DNA of 64,000 nt from Prorocentrum cordatum (GCA_963575745.1 CAUYUJ010015014.1:296731-360730), one strand, 5' to 3'; counted from the first letter of the stretch, positions 18,941 to 28,200 are shown. Numbers and translations are program-made. The notes: a model not told the origin generated them from the letters alone.

Positions 18941-21348
18941 ATGACGCGGGCTGCGATGACGCTGCTGCTCGCCGTGACCATCAGCTGCGCCCTCGGCGCA
19001 GCGACCGTCGCCGCCGACGCGGCTCCCCGCGGCCAGCGGAGCCGCCAGTCCACCGCCGCCCGCGGCCACAGCCATTCTGAGCTGAACGGCCTCGAGGACG
19101 GCCATCCTCGGTGGCGGGGGAGGGGGGGAAGTGAGAAGAAGAAGGCCTCCTCAGAAAGTTCGGATGTCTCCCGGCCTTTGAGAAGCTTTCCAGGCCTTCC
19201 CCGAAGAAAGAACGAAACTTCTCAGAAGGCGCGAGGGCTTCTGAAAAGTCCTTCTGAGAAGGCCTTCTCCTTCTCACGTCCCCCTCTCGCTTGCCGCCGA
19301 CATCCTTACCGTGGCCACTCCGCGCACGGGGGGGAGGCTGCCGAGTTGCACCGCACCAAGGGCCACGCGCACCACGCCGCGGCCGGCGGTCCCGCGGACA
19401 AGGAGAAGCACGCCACGGCGGCGCACGCGAGGGGCTCCCCAACGTCGGCCGAGGAGGGCTCCAAGGCCCCCGAGTGGGGGGGGGATGCCTCGGAGGCGAG
19501 CCCGGGTGCGGAGCCCGAGGAGGACGCCGAGGAGCTGGATGCCGAGGCGGAGGAGCCCGAGCACGCGGATGCCGAGGACGTCGGTCGTTGCGCAACAGGG
19601 GGGACGAAAGATGGGGGGGTGAAGAAAAGGGCACCTCTACAGCCAAGGGAGGAAAAGCCTCCCGGACCCGAGAAGTGGCGTTTGCTGAACGGCCCTGGGC
19701 GTTTGCTAAACAGCCCTGGCCTGTTCGATTCCTCTTGTGGGTGCGTTTACTCAACCGCTTCGCGTGTCGGGGTGAATTCTTATGGGGGTCGATCTTCTGC
19801 CATCAACAAAGGGGCCCTCTGGTGCCAAAGAGGGGCACGAAAGGTTCACGCTTTCCCGCCCCCCAATGATGGAGGGTTTCCCCGAAGGGCTTAGGCGACC
19901 CGTCCTCCTCCTACTCCTCCTCCTCGTCCTCCTCCTCCTCCTCCTCCTCCTCCTCCTCCTCCTCCTCCTCCTCCTCCTCCCTCCCCTCCTCCTCCTCCTC
20001 CTCCCTCCCTCCTCCTCCTCCTCCTCTTCCTCCTCCGCCCCCCTCCTCCTATCCTCCTTCTCCTCCCCCTCCCCCATCTCCCTCCTCCACCTCCTCCTCC
20101 TCCTCCTCGGGTCGCTTGCGGCCCCGGGGGAAATCGTGCACCCATTGATCGCCCTGCCATGAAGCAGCGCCGAAGGACGGCGCCGAGGACTTCGACGGCC
20201 CCGTGGAAGCCCACCTGCCCCGGCGCGGCCGCGTGCACCTCGCGGTCGACGCGGCCGGGAACGCCGCGGAGGTGAGGCGGGGCGGTGGGCCCGTCATGCG
20301 GAGGTACAACCACACCAGCGGCACCGACTTCGACGACCTGGAGGATGGAGGGAATAGACAGGGGGACCATGACCGAGATGCCACGTGGATCTTGTCGATG
20401 CCGATCCTTGTCATGGTCCATGACGGCCGTCGCCGCGTCGCGATGATGAGCCGCGAATTGACGCCGACCAAGATCGACGGTGACCAAGGTCGAAACGGCA
20501 TTTCCGCGTTCAGTCTTGGTCATGGTCTCCGATGCCTTCCCCTCCAGAGGAGGACTCCCTGGTCGAGGAAGACGCCGACCTGAGGGCGCAAGCCAGGAGG
20601 TCGGGCTGGTGGTCGCGGCGCCGCGCGCCCCCCCGCCGCCGGCGCGCGCCCGCCCCAGTGCATTGCGCGTGGGCGGCGTGGGGTGCGTGGGGAACACCGG
20701 GGCAATGATAGTGGGGGCTAGGCATAGGGGGGGATGCATCGACCCCCAATCGCCCATTGATCGCCGATAGGGGCCCGATAGCCCAACCTGCCCAGGAAGG
20801 TGCGGATTCACTATCGGAGGCCTATCGGCGATGTATCGCCGATTCCAGGTCGATGCATCCCCCCCTATGCCAATCCCCCCCTATCGTTGCCCCTCAGGAA
20901 CGTGCAGCGCGACCTGCGGCGAGGGTAAGCAGTCGGCCACGCGCAAAGTCGCCACGGTGCAGAGGAACGGGGGACGTGCGTGCACCGGCGAGACGGCGAA
21001 GACTCAGACGTGCCAGATCCAGAAGTGCACCACAACCTCGACGACCACCACTACCACAACCTCCACAAGCACCACGACGACCACCAAGAAGGTCGGAGTA
21101 GGAGATCGAATGCACAATTGATTCACCCCAGAGTTGCTTGTTCGCCAAATATACCAGCAAATAAAGGTACCGTCGAAAAAACAGGCATGTTTTTATCTGT
21201 AGATTCGCCGAAAACAAACTTAGAGGTGAATCAACTCTGCAGCCCATCTCCGACCCGAAAGGTCGTGAAGGCGGGCGCCTCGCGCCCCGCTGGCGGGGTC
21301 GCGCTGGCGCTGCTGCTGGCGCTCGGGGCGGCCCGGCCGCTGCTCTGA
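18941..21348 (+). CDS. Secreted or membrane-attached TSP1-domain protein, copy 1
   Basis: Inferred exons are 18941-19096, 19337-19576, 20188-20340, 20550-20691, 20898-21091 and 21262-21348, together 323 residues. The N-terminus is a signal peptide (MTRAAMTLLLAVTISCALGA). Exon 2 is His/Ala- then Glu-rich and probably disordered; exons 3-4 are acidic then Arg-rich. Residues 222-274 form one thrombospondin type 1 repeat: Trp at 224, 227 and 230 in a WxxWxxW layer, the CSATCGEG motif, and six Cys at 222, 233, 237, 259, 269 and 274. A Thr/Ser-only linker (275-293) leads to a hydrophobic C-terminal tail of about 15 residues, consistent with a GPI-anchor signal or tail membrane segment. Such modules usually mediate extracellular adhesion; the exact role is unknown. 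All junctions are in phase. A near-identical intact copy lies at 54.1-56.6 kb. Exon limits are inferred, not transcript-verified. Confidence 0.78.
19097..19336 (+). mobile_element. TSP1 intron 1, carrying a GAGAAGAAG inverted-repeat element
   Basis: Removing 19097-19336 (GA donor, AG acceptor, direct GAGG at both ends) joins CTC GAG to GCT GCC in phase 0. Inside it, 19113-19298 is an inverted-repeat element like the one at 12998-13186, flanked by direct CATCCT (19103-19108 and 19301-19306). Excising exactly one CATCCT plus the element (198 bp) would also keep the frame, so the alternative is an insertion in coding sequence. Copy 2 is one base shorter, which breaks the frame unless it is spliced out. 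Confidence 0.6.
19577..20187 (+). other. TSP1 intron 2 (611 bp, GA-AG)
   Basis: A 9-bp direct repeat GCCGAGGAC (19571-19579 and 20182-20190) brackets the interval. Splicing inside it joins GAT GCC GAG to GAC TTC GAC in phase 0 with a GA donor and AG acceptor. The interior includes an (CTC)n tract of about 200 bp (19905-20110). A terminal inverted repeat is at best weak. Confidence 0.65.
20341..20549 (+). mobile_element. TSP1 intron 3: inverted-repeat element (209 bp, GA-AG)
   Basis: Direct GGAGGA (20340-20345 and 20549-20554) flanks an element whose ends are complementary: TGGAGGG then GGACCATGACC on the left, GGTCATGGTCTCC then CCCCTCCA on the right. Splicing joins GAC CTG to GAG GAC in phase 0. 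Copy 2 has the same 209-bp intron at 55584-55792. Confidence 0.7.
20692..20897 (+). mobile_element. TSP1 intron 4: inverted-repeat element splitting the TSP1 domain
   Basis: Left GGAAC (20691-20695) and right GGAAC (20897-20901) each stand 3 bases from ~46-bp terminal inverted repeats (20699-20893). The arms share GGGGCAA, GGCATAGGGGGGGATGCATC and GACC. Removal restores codons for W-G-T-C-S-A-T-C-G, the diagnostic TSP1 core, with a GA donor and TCAG acceptor. The interior has further palindromes (ATCGCCGAT type). Confidence 0.82.
21092..21261 (+). mobile_element. TSP1 intron 5: inverted-repeat element (170 bp, GT-AG)
   Basis: Direct AAGGTCG (21089-21095 and 21259-21265) flanks arms that pair over about 35 bp (GTCGGAG, TTGATTCACC on the left; GGTGAATCAA, CTCCGAC on the right). 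Splicing joins AAG AAG to GTC GTG in phase 0 and connects the Thr-rich linker to the hydrophobic tail. In copy 2 the intron (56348-56488) is 141 bp. Confidence 0.8.
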
Positions 21349-21409
21349 GGCTCCCAGGGGCGTCGCCGGACCCCAGGCGTGATCAGAAATCCACGCGGAG
21401 CTTCGCCGA

Positions 21410-22065
21410 TGGCTACCCAGCTCCTCCTCCTCCTCCTCCTCCTCCTCCTCCTCCTCCTCCTCCTCCTGCTCCGACACCTCCTCCTCCTCCTCCTCCTCCT
21501 CCTCCTCCGATACCTCCTCCTTCGATACCTTCTCCTCCTTCTCCTCCGATACCTCCTCCTCCTCCTCCTCCTCCTCCCCTTCCTCTTGCTTCGATACCTC
21601 GTCCTCCTCCTTCTGCTCCGATACCTCCTCCTCCTCCTCCGATACTCTTCCTCCTCCTCCTCCGCCTCCTCCGCCTCCTCCTCCGATACCTCCCCCTCCT
21701 CCGAAGTTTCTCCTCCTCCTCCGATACCTCCTTTTCCTCCTCGCCTCCTCCTCCTCCTGCTTCCAGGCGTGATCAGAAATCCAGGTGGAGCTTCTTCGCC
21801 GATGGTTGCCCAGCTCCTCCCTCCTCCTCTGCTCCGATACCTCCTCCTCCTCCTCCTCCTCCTCCTCCTCCGCCTCCTCCTCAGATACCCCCCTCTCCTC
21901 CGAAGTTCCTCCGCCTCCTCCTCCGATACCTCCTTCTCCTCCTCGCCTCCTCCTCCTCCTGCTTCGATACCTCCTCATCCTCCTCCTGCTCCGATACCTC
22001 CTCTTCCTCCTCCTCCCCCTCCTCCGATACCGCCTTCTCCTTTCATGCCTCCTCCACGGCTTGCT
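21410..22065. repeat. (CTC)n tract with GATCAGAAATCCA motifs
   Basis: A long imperfect CTC/TCC repeat with CGATACCTC interruptions, punctuated by two copies of GTGATCAGAAATCCA plus GGAGCTTC and GCCGATGG (about 21379 and 21770). The minus strand gives a Glu/Arg-rich frame that I regard as an artefact. Confidence 0.85.
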
Positions 22066-22276
22066 CCGAGCGTTTCGCCAGCGGTTCAGCGTAGGACAGG
22101 GAGGCATGTTGGTTGGCGTTCCTTCCCCGCGGGGCGGAGCCCCTTTTGCTCCTCGTCCTGCTGCTCTCCCGTTCTGCCACGGCTTGCGCACTTCTTGCTC
22201 GGGGCGTCCACGAGAGGTCGACAGATGGGAGCGAGAGGGAAAGCAATTTTCACGCTTCGCGTACAGTGGAAGCCCA

Positions 22277-22430
22277 TGCCAAGAAACACCTTGCTTGCTT
22301 CCAGGGTGCCCTGTGTTTCTTGGGTTTCGATGGTTTTGCAGTGGAAGGCGTGACGCTTCCGCTCCAAACATCCATGGACGCTCTCGGGTTCCAGGATCGG
22401 GTTTCGTGTGGACGGTGTCTTGTGGTCGGG
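22277..22430. repeat. Dispersed repeat with CCAAGAAACACC hairpin, copy 1
   Basis: CCAAGAAACACC faces GTGTTTCTTGG, followed by TTTCGATGGTTTTGC and CATCCATGGACG. Copies lie at 57308-57455 (inside the duplication) and 61014-61157 (independent). Confidence 0.75.
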
Positions 22431-22489
22431 CCCCTACTGTATCCCCGCCAGCCCACTCAGGAACACTATCGATGAGAGCTGGCGGGAAA

Positions 22490-22625
22490 CGCAACAAACA
22501 ACAAACAACACACATTAAACAACAAACAACACACAGCAACAACAGCAACAATAATCCGCATCGCGGAAGTCCACTTCAGCCTCGCACCCAGGGACAGTGA
22601 ATGACCGTTCGGTTCAGCCCCCTTA
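22490..22625 (+). repeat. GGGTGGGTCGC composite element: isolated tail
   Basis: A CAA/ACAAC-rich tract, then ATCCGCATCGCGGAAGTCCA, then GGGACAGTGAATGACC and GTTCGGTTCAGCCCCCTTA. It has no 11-bp repeats, so it is a truncated copy. It abuts the right edge of duplication copy 1 and is absent from copy 2. Confidence 0.75.
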
Positions 22626-22648
22626 CTTATATATATAGAGAGAGAGAG

Positions 22649-22870
22649 AGGAGTAGGGCCCGGGGGCGGCCCGGGGCGCTGCCTGTAATCTCCATGGGGG
22701 GTGCAGGGCGCCCCCGGGAGTGTCTGTTTAGGTTGTTGTTCCGCTCTCTTGTTGTTGGTTTCTCCTCTTGCGAGGGACCTGCCAGCCGCCTCCTTCCGGC
22801 ATTCGTCAGCCGTGGGCTCGATCGGCGGTTGTTCCCCATATCGTAACATGGGGTAGTGGTAATTATTCAG
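22649..22870 (+). repeat. Dispersed repeat with GGAGTAGGGCCCGGGGGCGG, copy 1
   Basis: About 75 bp (22650-22722) are nearly identical to 26350-26422. Both copies are later followed by a palindromic CCCCATATC(G/C)TAA(C/G)ATGGGG motif (22835-22855 and 26630-26650), with different sequence in between. Both are preceded by an AT or AG dinucleotide run. Confidence 0.8.
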
Positions 22871-22909
22871 ACTCCCCCGGGCTTTTCCGCACCTCGCGCC
22901 CGCCTTGTC

Positions 22910-23640
22910 CTCCCTCAGACTCACTCACTCATATTCAAACCCGGTCGTGCTGAGACGTACCGGCGAGCAGACTGCGAATCTCTCAGGCGGGGCGCCTCTT
23001 TCAGCACTCCCGAGGGGAAGCCGCCAGGGGCTGGGACACTCGACTGTTCGCGCCCAGACTGGGGCTGCCTCATGGTTGGTTTGCCTGTTTGGGTGCCCAG
23101 CATTCTTCGCTCTCGGGGCAGACTGTGAGGATGTCTCAGGCGAGGCGTTGGTTTCAGCACCCCCAAGGGGGGAGCCGCCAGCGAGTTTCCACGAGCCCGT
23201 GCGCGCCTAGATGCCCAGGAAGTCAGGGGCGGTTTGCTTGTTTGGGTGCCCAACGCCCTTTGCTGTCAGCACTCGTCAGGCTAGAGGTTGTGAGGGTGTG
23301 TCGAGCGAGGTTCTTGCGTCAGCACTCCCACGGGGAGGGGCCGCCGGGGTGGTTTCGCGGGCCCGCTCGCTCTCAGAGTGTGGGGAGGTCTCGAGCGGTT
23401 TGCGCGCTTGGGTGCCCAACTTCCTGTGCTCTCGGAGCAGATTGTGAGGACGTCTCAGGCGAGGCGCTGGTTTTAGCACCCCCAAGGGGGAGCCGCCAGA
23501 GGGTATTTCACTCCCCCATTCGCGGCCAGACTTTGGGGATGTCTCAGTTTGTTTGCCTGTTTGGTGGCCAAGGCCTCTTTCGTTCGAGAGCCTCATGGCC
23601 AGCGCGATCAGGCAATCGTTTCATGTGGGCACCTCAAGGA
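22910..23640 (+). repeat. ~152-bp satellite, diverged array (about 4 copies)
   Basis: Copies of the satellite that is homogenised at 27.0-28.2 kb: GTCTCAGGCG(G/A)GGCG then TTTCAGCAC, GGGGAGCCGCCA, and CTGTTTGGGTGCCCA. They differ by many substitutions and indels. A short ACTCACTC tract precedes the array. Confidence 0.85.
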
Positions 23641-23869
23641 GGAGCCGCCACAGAGGGGGGCACTTGCCAGGGAGGGGGAGGGAGGAGGGAGCACGGAGGA
23701 GGAGGGAGGAGGAGGAAGATGAGGAAGTATGAGGACGCACGTGAAGGGGCAAGGATGGCCGCCAGAGAGGAGGGTGAGGGCTGACGGCTCAGGATGGAGG
23801 AGGACGCAGAAGGGGAAGGAAGGAGGTGTCTCTTTGTTGTTTTCTCTCCTCTGTCTTCCTGCCTGCTCC

Positions 23870-24140
23870 CTCTCAGGTCACTCGCACTCAGACTCACTCA
23901 CACTCATACTCGCACTCAGACCCTCTCACACTGAATCCCAGTCAAACGGTGACCACTCACGCTCAGATACACTCACACGAAGCGTCGCCAGTCTCAGACT
24001 CATACACATCGACCAACTCACACTAAGACTCACTCACACTCAGATTCGCTCGCACTCAGACTCACCCGCACGCACTCAGACTCTCATATTCAGCCCGCTC
24101 ATACCCAGACTCCTCTCACCCAGACACTCGCAGCGGAAAG
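23870..24140 (+). repeat. CACTCAGACT array
   Basis: Degenerate (ACTCACACTCAGACTC)n. A sister array with TACTCAGACTTACTCA lies at 26715-27005. Confidence 0.85.
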
Positions 24141-24149
24141 TGCCAGGAG

Positions 24150-24476
24150 TCGAGATGCACACATGGGAAGTTCCGTGCTGAGTAACTGCCGCACGTGCTT
24201 CCCCGAACAGCGTGCCGTTTTTTTTTATCCGTGGCCGTTCTGCCTCAAGCCATTTGGGCTGACCTTGATCTCCGACGTTCCCCTGACCGCACTGATCCTC
24301 CAGCCCAAGAGTACAGACGGGGCCCTGAATGAGGAACCCTTTTCGTTGGAGAGGGGCTCGGCGTTCCTTGATTGTTCCGCAGCTTGTCTTCAATTTTCCC
24401 GAGGTTTTGCATGGGAAATCGCAGCTCAACGTATGGGAGAAAGGGGCCCCGTTCCTTATTTAAGGTTCCGTATGAC
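24150..24476 (+). other. Flank with GAGATGCACACATGGGAAG motif
   Basis: GAGATGCACACATGGGAAGT at about 24151 recurs in diverged form at about 28640 and 28875. The rest (24180-24476) shows no gene. GGAGAGGGGCTCGGCGTTCC (24350) resembles 61348-61366. Confidence 0.4.
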
Positions 24477-24658
24477 GAACGGACAACACGCACCCATACC
24501 CATAGGGCGGTCGTTGGGAGGAGGACTGGCTATGGGTTATGGGTGCGGGTTGTCGGACCCTGGGGAACGCTCCCGCTCGAGCGGGGACCCCCATCCGACA
24601 ACGCGCACCCATGGCCCTCTCCGATCCCCCTATGGGTATGGGTGTGTGTTCTTGGTTC
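24477..24658. mobile_element. Palindromic MITE-like element upstream of the sulfotransferase gene
   Basis: GAAC then ACACGCACCCATACCCATAG on the left pairs with CTATGGGTATGGGTGTGTGT then GGTTC on the right. Inside, GACAACACGCACCCATA pairs with TATGGGTGCGGGTTGTC, and GTTGTCGGA pairs with TCCGACAAC around a CCCGCTCGAGCGGG hairpin. It ends 35 bases before the next start codon. Confidence 0.75.
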
Positions 24659-24693
24659 ATCATCCTTAGGCCAACGCCCCGACTGCACCAGCC

Positions 24694-26067
24694 ATGCGCC
24701 CGCTCGCGCTCCTCGGCGAGGTGCTCGCGCTCCGCCTGGGCGCGCGGGCGCTGACGCTGGGCCGGCGGGACGCCGGCCCGCGCGGGGCGGGGGCCGCCTC
24801 GGGGCCGCCGGGCGCCTGCCCGGCGGCTCTGGGGCTGCCGGACTGCCCGCGGCGTGGCGGTGGGCCCTGGAAACGACAAGCCGTCTTTTTGCCGGCTCCG
24901 TTTGGCCGTTTTTGTTCGCCGGCTCCGACGCCGTTTTTTTTTGCCGCTGCCGCCGCCGTTTTTGACCAGTCCCGGCTCCGGTTCCACTCCTGGAGCCGCT
25001 TTTTTGCCGTTTCCGGTCGCCGTTTTTTTGCCGTTTCCATTTTCAAGGGACATGCATTTGGGAAACGGTGAAAAAACGGCCCTGCCGTTTCTGGGGCCCA
25101 CGAAGGCGCGGACTCCCCCAGTTGCCTCGACTACGACCTTCTGGCCGAGGACATGGGCGAGCTGGGCTTCGGCGGCGAGGGCTGCGCGGAGGCGGCGCAG
25201 AGTATGCGCGCTCGCGCGCGAGGCAACCCCCTGGCCAACAGGCCCGTCGACGGACAGGTGCCTCGCACCAACGTGTCTCATTCAAAGCCAGTGGTCTGGG
25301 TCCACGTACACAAGTCCATGGGAACTTTCATCTATTCGATGGCACTCCTGAACCACGAGAACGTTGTCCGGCCGAGCTTCAACGGGAACTGGTGGCCGTT
25401 CGACACGCCCGATGCAGTATGGAAGGGAAAGGCGACGCATGCCGACTGCTCAAAGAGATCTGAGTATTTCGCTTGGTCGAATGTCACCTGGGCTCAACTT
25501 GAGCATGTAGTGGACGACTACAATCTATGCCACGAAGACTTTAATTACGGAGCTCTTCTCCGAGATCCAAACGAACTAGCTATCTCCAAGGCGAGCATGG
25601 AAAAGTACACACTAGAGGAGACGATTGCATCTTTGAATTGCCTCAAGGGGGTGGGGGAAGCTGGTCCTGATCTGACCCATGCTTGCGACCGTACAACTCC
25701 CTCCGGGAAAGCGACATTGTGGTGTTTTTTCGACAACTTCCTCGTCCGGACGCTCGGCGGTCATTCAGTTTGGTCGCTCCCTGCAGGGGGTGTTACCGAG
25801 GAGCATGCGCACAAGGCGATAGAGCGCTTGTCGAAGTTCGAGGTCGTGATGTTTGCGGCGGACTTCGAAGATAAGCGATATCTCGAGACCGCGATCGGTT
25901 GGCGCCCAGAGTTCTTCGATAAGGCATACAAGAGGCCTTCTACTCACGTGGCCGAGCTGACCGACAAACAGAAGGATCAAGCCAGGCTCGCCAACAGGTT
26001 CGACTACATGGTTTACGACCACTTCAAGAGGATCCCAATGCGGAGGCGCGTGAAGAAGTTCCAATGA
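24694..26067 (+). CDS. Sulfotransferase-family protein
   Basis: Likely transfers sulfate from PAPS to a carbohydrate or similar acceptor, probably in the Golgi. Exons 24694-24859 and 25106-26067 give 375 residues. The N-terminus (MRPLALLGEVLALRLGARAL) is weakly hydrophobic, compatible with a signal or anchor. At about 122-130, HVHKSMGTF follows a beta strand (VVWV) and fits the 5'-phosphosulfate loop (family pattern HxPKxGGT/S). At about 206-215, LLRDPNELAIS fits the 3'-phosphate motif RDPxxRxxS, with Leu where Arg is usual. Near the end, FDYMVYDHF fits the conserved LDxxLY helix. The Sulfotransfer_2 / galactose-3-O / heparan-type superfamily is the best guess; no closer subfamily is assigned. 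An inverted-repeat intron interrupts it in phase 1, and a palindromic element sits just upstream. Confidence 0.72.
24860..25105 (+). mobile_element. Sulfotransferase intron: inverted-repeat element (246 bp, GT-AG)
   Basis: Direct GGCG (24856-24859 and 25105-25108) flanks the interval. The left end GTGGGCCCTGGAAACG pairs with the right end CGTTTCTGGGGCCCAC (ending 25101), and internal GCCGTTTTTTTGCCG repeats continue the symmetry. Splicing gives a phase-1 join in frame. The GT of the donor is the first dinucleotide of the inverted repeat. Confidence 0.75.
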
Positions 26068-26234
26068 TGTTATTTGATCGTACGTTTCTCTGCTCAGCGA
26101 GCGTTGTGCGCGTTGTGCGCGTTGTGCGCGTTTGGCGCTTTCTCTTAGCGATTGGCGCGCGTTTGGCTCGGTGATCGCCTTGCGTCTGTTTCGCCGCATA
26201 GCCGACCATCGCTCACTCCGCACTGTGAGAGCTG

Positions 26235-26660
<426 letters not shown>

Positions 26661-26714
26661 ACTTGGACGCCTCCCACTCCCTCTCCCTCCTCCTCTTTCC
26701 TCCTCCCCTCCTCC

Positions 26715-27005
26715 TCTTTCCTCATACTCAGACCTACTCATACTCAGACTTACTCATACTCAGACTTACTCATACTCAGACCTACTCATACTCAGACTTA
26801 CTCACACTCAGACATACTCATACACAGACTTACTCATGCACAGACTTACTCATGCCCAGACGTACTCATACACAGACCTTCTCATACCAGACCTACTCAT
26901 ACCCAGACTTACTCATACACAGACTTACTCATACGCAGACTTACTCATACTCAGGCATACTCATATTCAGACCTACTCATACTCAGACTTACTCAACACA
27001 CATCA
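26715..27005 (+). repeat. TACTCAGACTTACTCA array
   Basis: About 18 units of a ~16-bp repeat, CAGAC(T/C)TACTCATACT and variants. It directly precedes the homogenised 152-bp satellite, as a shorter version does at 22.9 kb. Confidence 0.9.
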
Positions 27006-28200
27006 GATTTGGAGGATGTCTCAAGCGGGGCGCTGGTTTCAGCACCCCTAGCCGCCAGGGGTGTTTGCACGGGTTCGTTCGCGGCCATTTTGTGGGGATG
27101 TCTCAGGCGGTTTGCTTGTTTCTGGGCCCAACATCCTTCGCTTGGAGAGCAGATTGTGAGGATGTCTCAGGCGGGGCGCTGGTTTCAGCACCCCTAAGGG
27201 GAGCCACCAGGGGTGGTTGCACGGGCTCGTTCGCGGCCATTTTGTGGGGATGTCTCAGGCGGTTTGCTTGTTTCTGGGCTCAACATCCTTCGCTTGGAGA
27301 GCAGATTGTGAGGATGTCTCAGGCGGGGCGCTGGTTTCAGCACCCCTAAGGGGAGCCGCCAGGGGTGTTTGCACGGGCTCGTTCGCGGCCATTTTGTGGG
27401 GATGTCTCAGGCGGTTTGCTTGTTTCTGGGCTCAACATCCTTCGCTTGGAGAGCAGATTGTGAGGATGTCTCAGGCGGGGCGCTGGTTTCAGCACCCCTA
27501 AGGGGAGCCGCCAGGGGTGTTTGCACGGGCTCGTTCGCGGCCATTTTGTGGGGATGTCTCAGGCGGTTTGCTTGTTTCTGGGCTCAACATCCTTCGCTTG
27601 GAGAGCAGATTGTGAGGATGTCTCAGGCGGAGCGCTGGTTTCAGCACCCCTAAGGGGAGCCGCCAGGGGTGTTTGCACGGGCTCGTTCGCGGCCATTTTG
27701 TGGGGATGTCTCAGGCGGTTTGCTTGTTTCTGGGCCCAACATCCTTCGCTTGGAGAGCAGATTGTGAGGATGTCTCAGGCGGGGCGCTGGTTTCAGCACC
27801 CCTAAGGGGAGCCGCCAGGGGTGGTTGCACGGGCTCGTTCGCGGCCATTTTGTGGGGATGTCTCGGCGGTTTGCTTGTTTCCGGGCTCAACATCCTTCGC
27901 TTGGAGAGCAGATTGTGAGGATGTCTCAGGCGGGGCGCTGGTTTCAGCACCCCTAAGGGGAGCCGCCAGGGGTGGTTGCACGGGCTCGTTCGCGGCCATT
28001 TTGTGGGGATGTCTCAGGCGGTTTGCTTGTTTCTGGGCTCAACATCCTTCGCTTGGAGAGCAGATTGTGAGGATGTCTCAGGCGGGGCGCTGGTTTCAGC
28101 ACCCCTAGGGGAGCCGCCAGGGGTGGTTGCACGGGCACGTTCGCGGCCATATTGTGGGGATGTCTCAGGCGGTTCGCTTGTTTCTGGGCTCAACAGGGAG
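27005..28200 (+). repeat. 152-bp satellite, homogenised array (8 copies)
   Basis: Eight near-identical units starting near 27013, 27160, 27312, 27464, 27616, 27768, 27917 and 28070. Each contains GGATGTCTCAGGCGGGGCGC, TTTCAGCACCCCTAAGG, TTCGCGGCCATTTTGTGGGG and AACATCCTTCGCTTGGAGAG. Most periods are exactly 152 bp, which is not a multiple of three, so identical overlapping frames recur by period and are not genes. Confidence 0.95.

Larger units (their letters stand above)
18588..22490 (+). repeat. Segmental duplication, copy 1 (3.9 kb)
   Basis: From CTGAACGAGGCACTGGGGAA to GAGCTGGCGGGAAACG this segment matches 53786-57520 in the same orientation. Differences are scattered substitutions, a 29-bp indel in one intron and length changes in TCC repeats. 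It contains a complete TSP1 gene plus its 5' and 3' flanks. Outside the ends the sequences differ completely. Confidence 0.92.

Noticed and set aside
21220-22551. 443-residue Glu/Arg-rich open frame on the minus strand
   Set aside because: It is the complement of the CTC tract and overlaps the last TSP1 exon. Composition comes from the repeat.
23870-24140. Telomere-like repeat
   Set aside because: The ACTCACACTCAGACTC pattern is not the TTTAGGG-type repeat of dinoflagellates.
27013-28108. Series of near-identical ~94-residue open frames
   Set aside because: They recur at exactly the 152-bp satellite period and shift phase with it. They are repeat artefacts, not a gene family.
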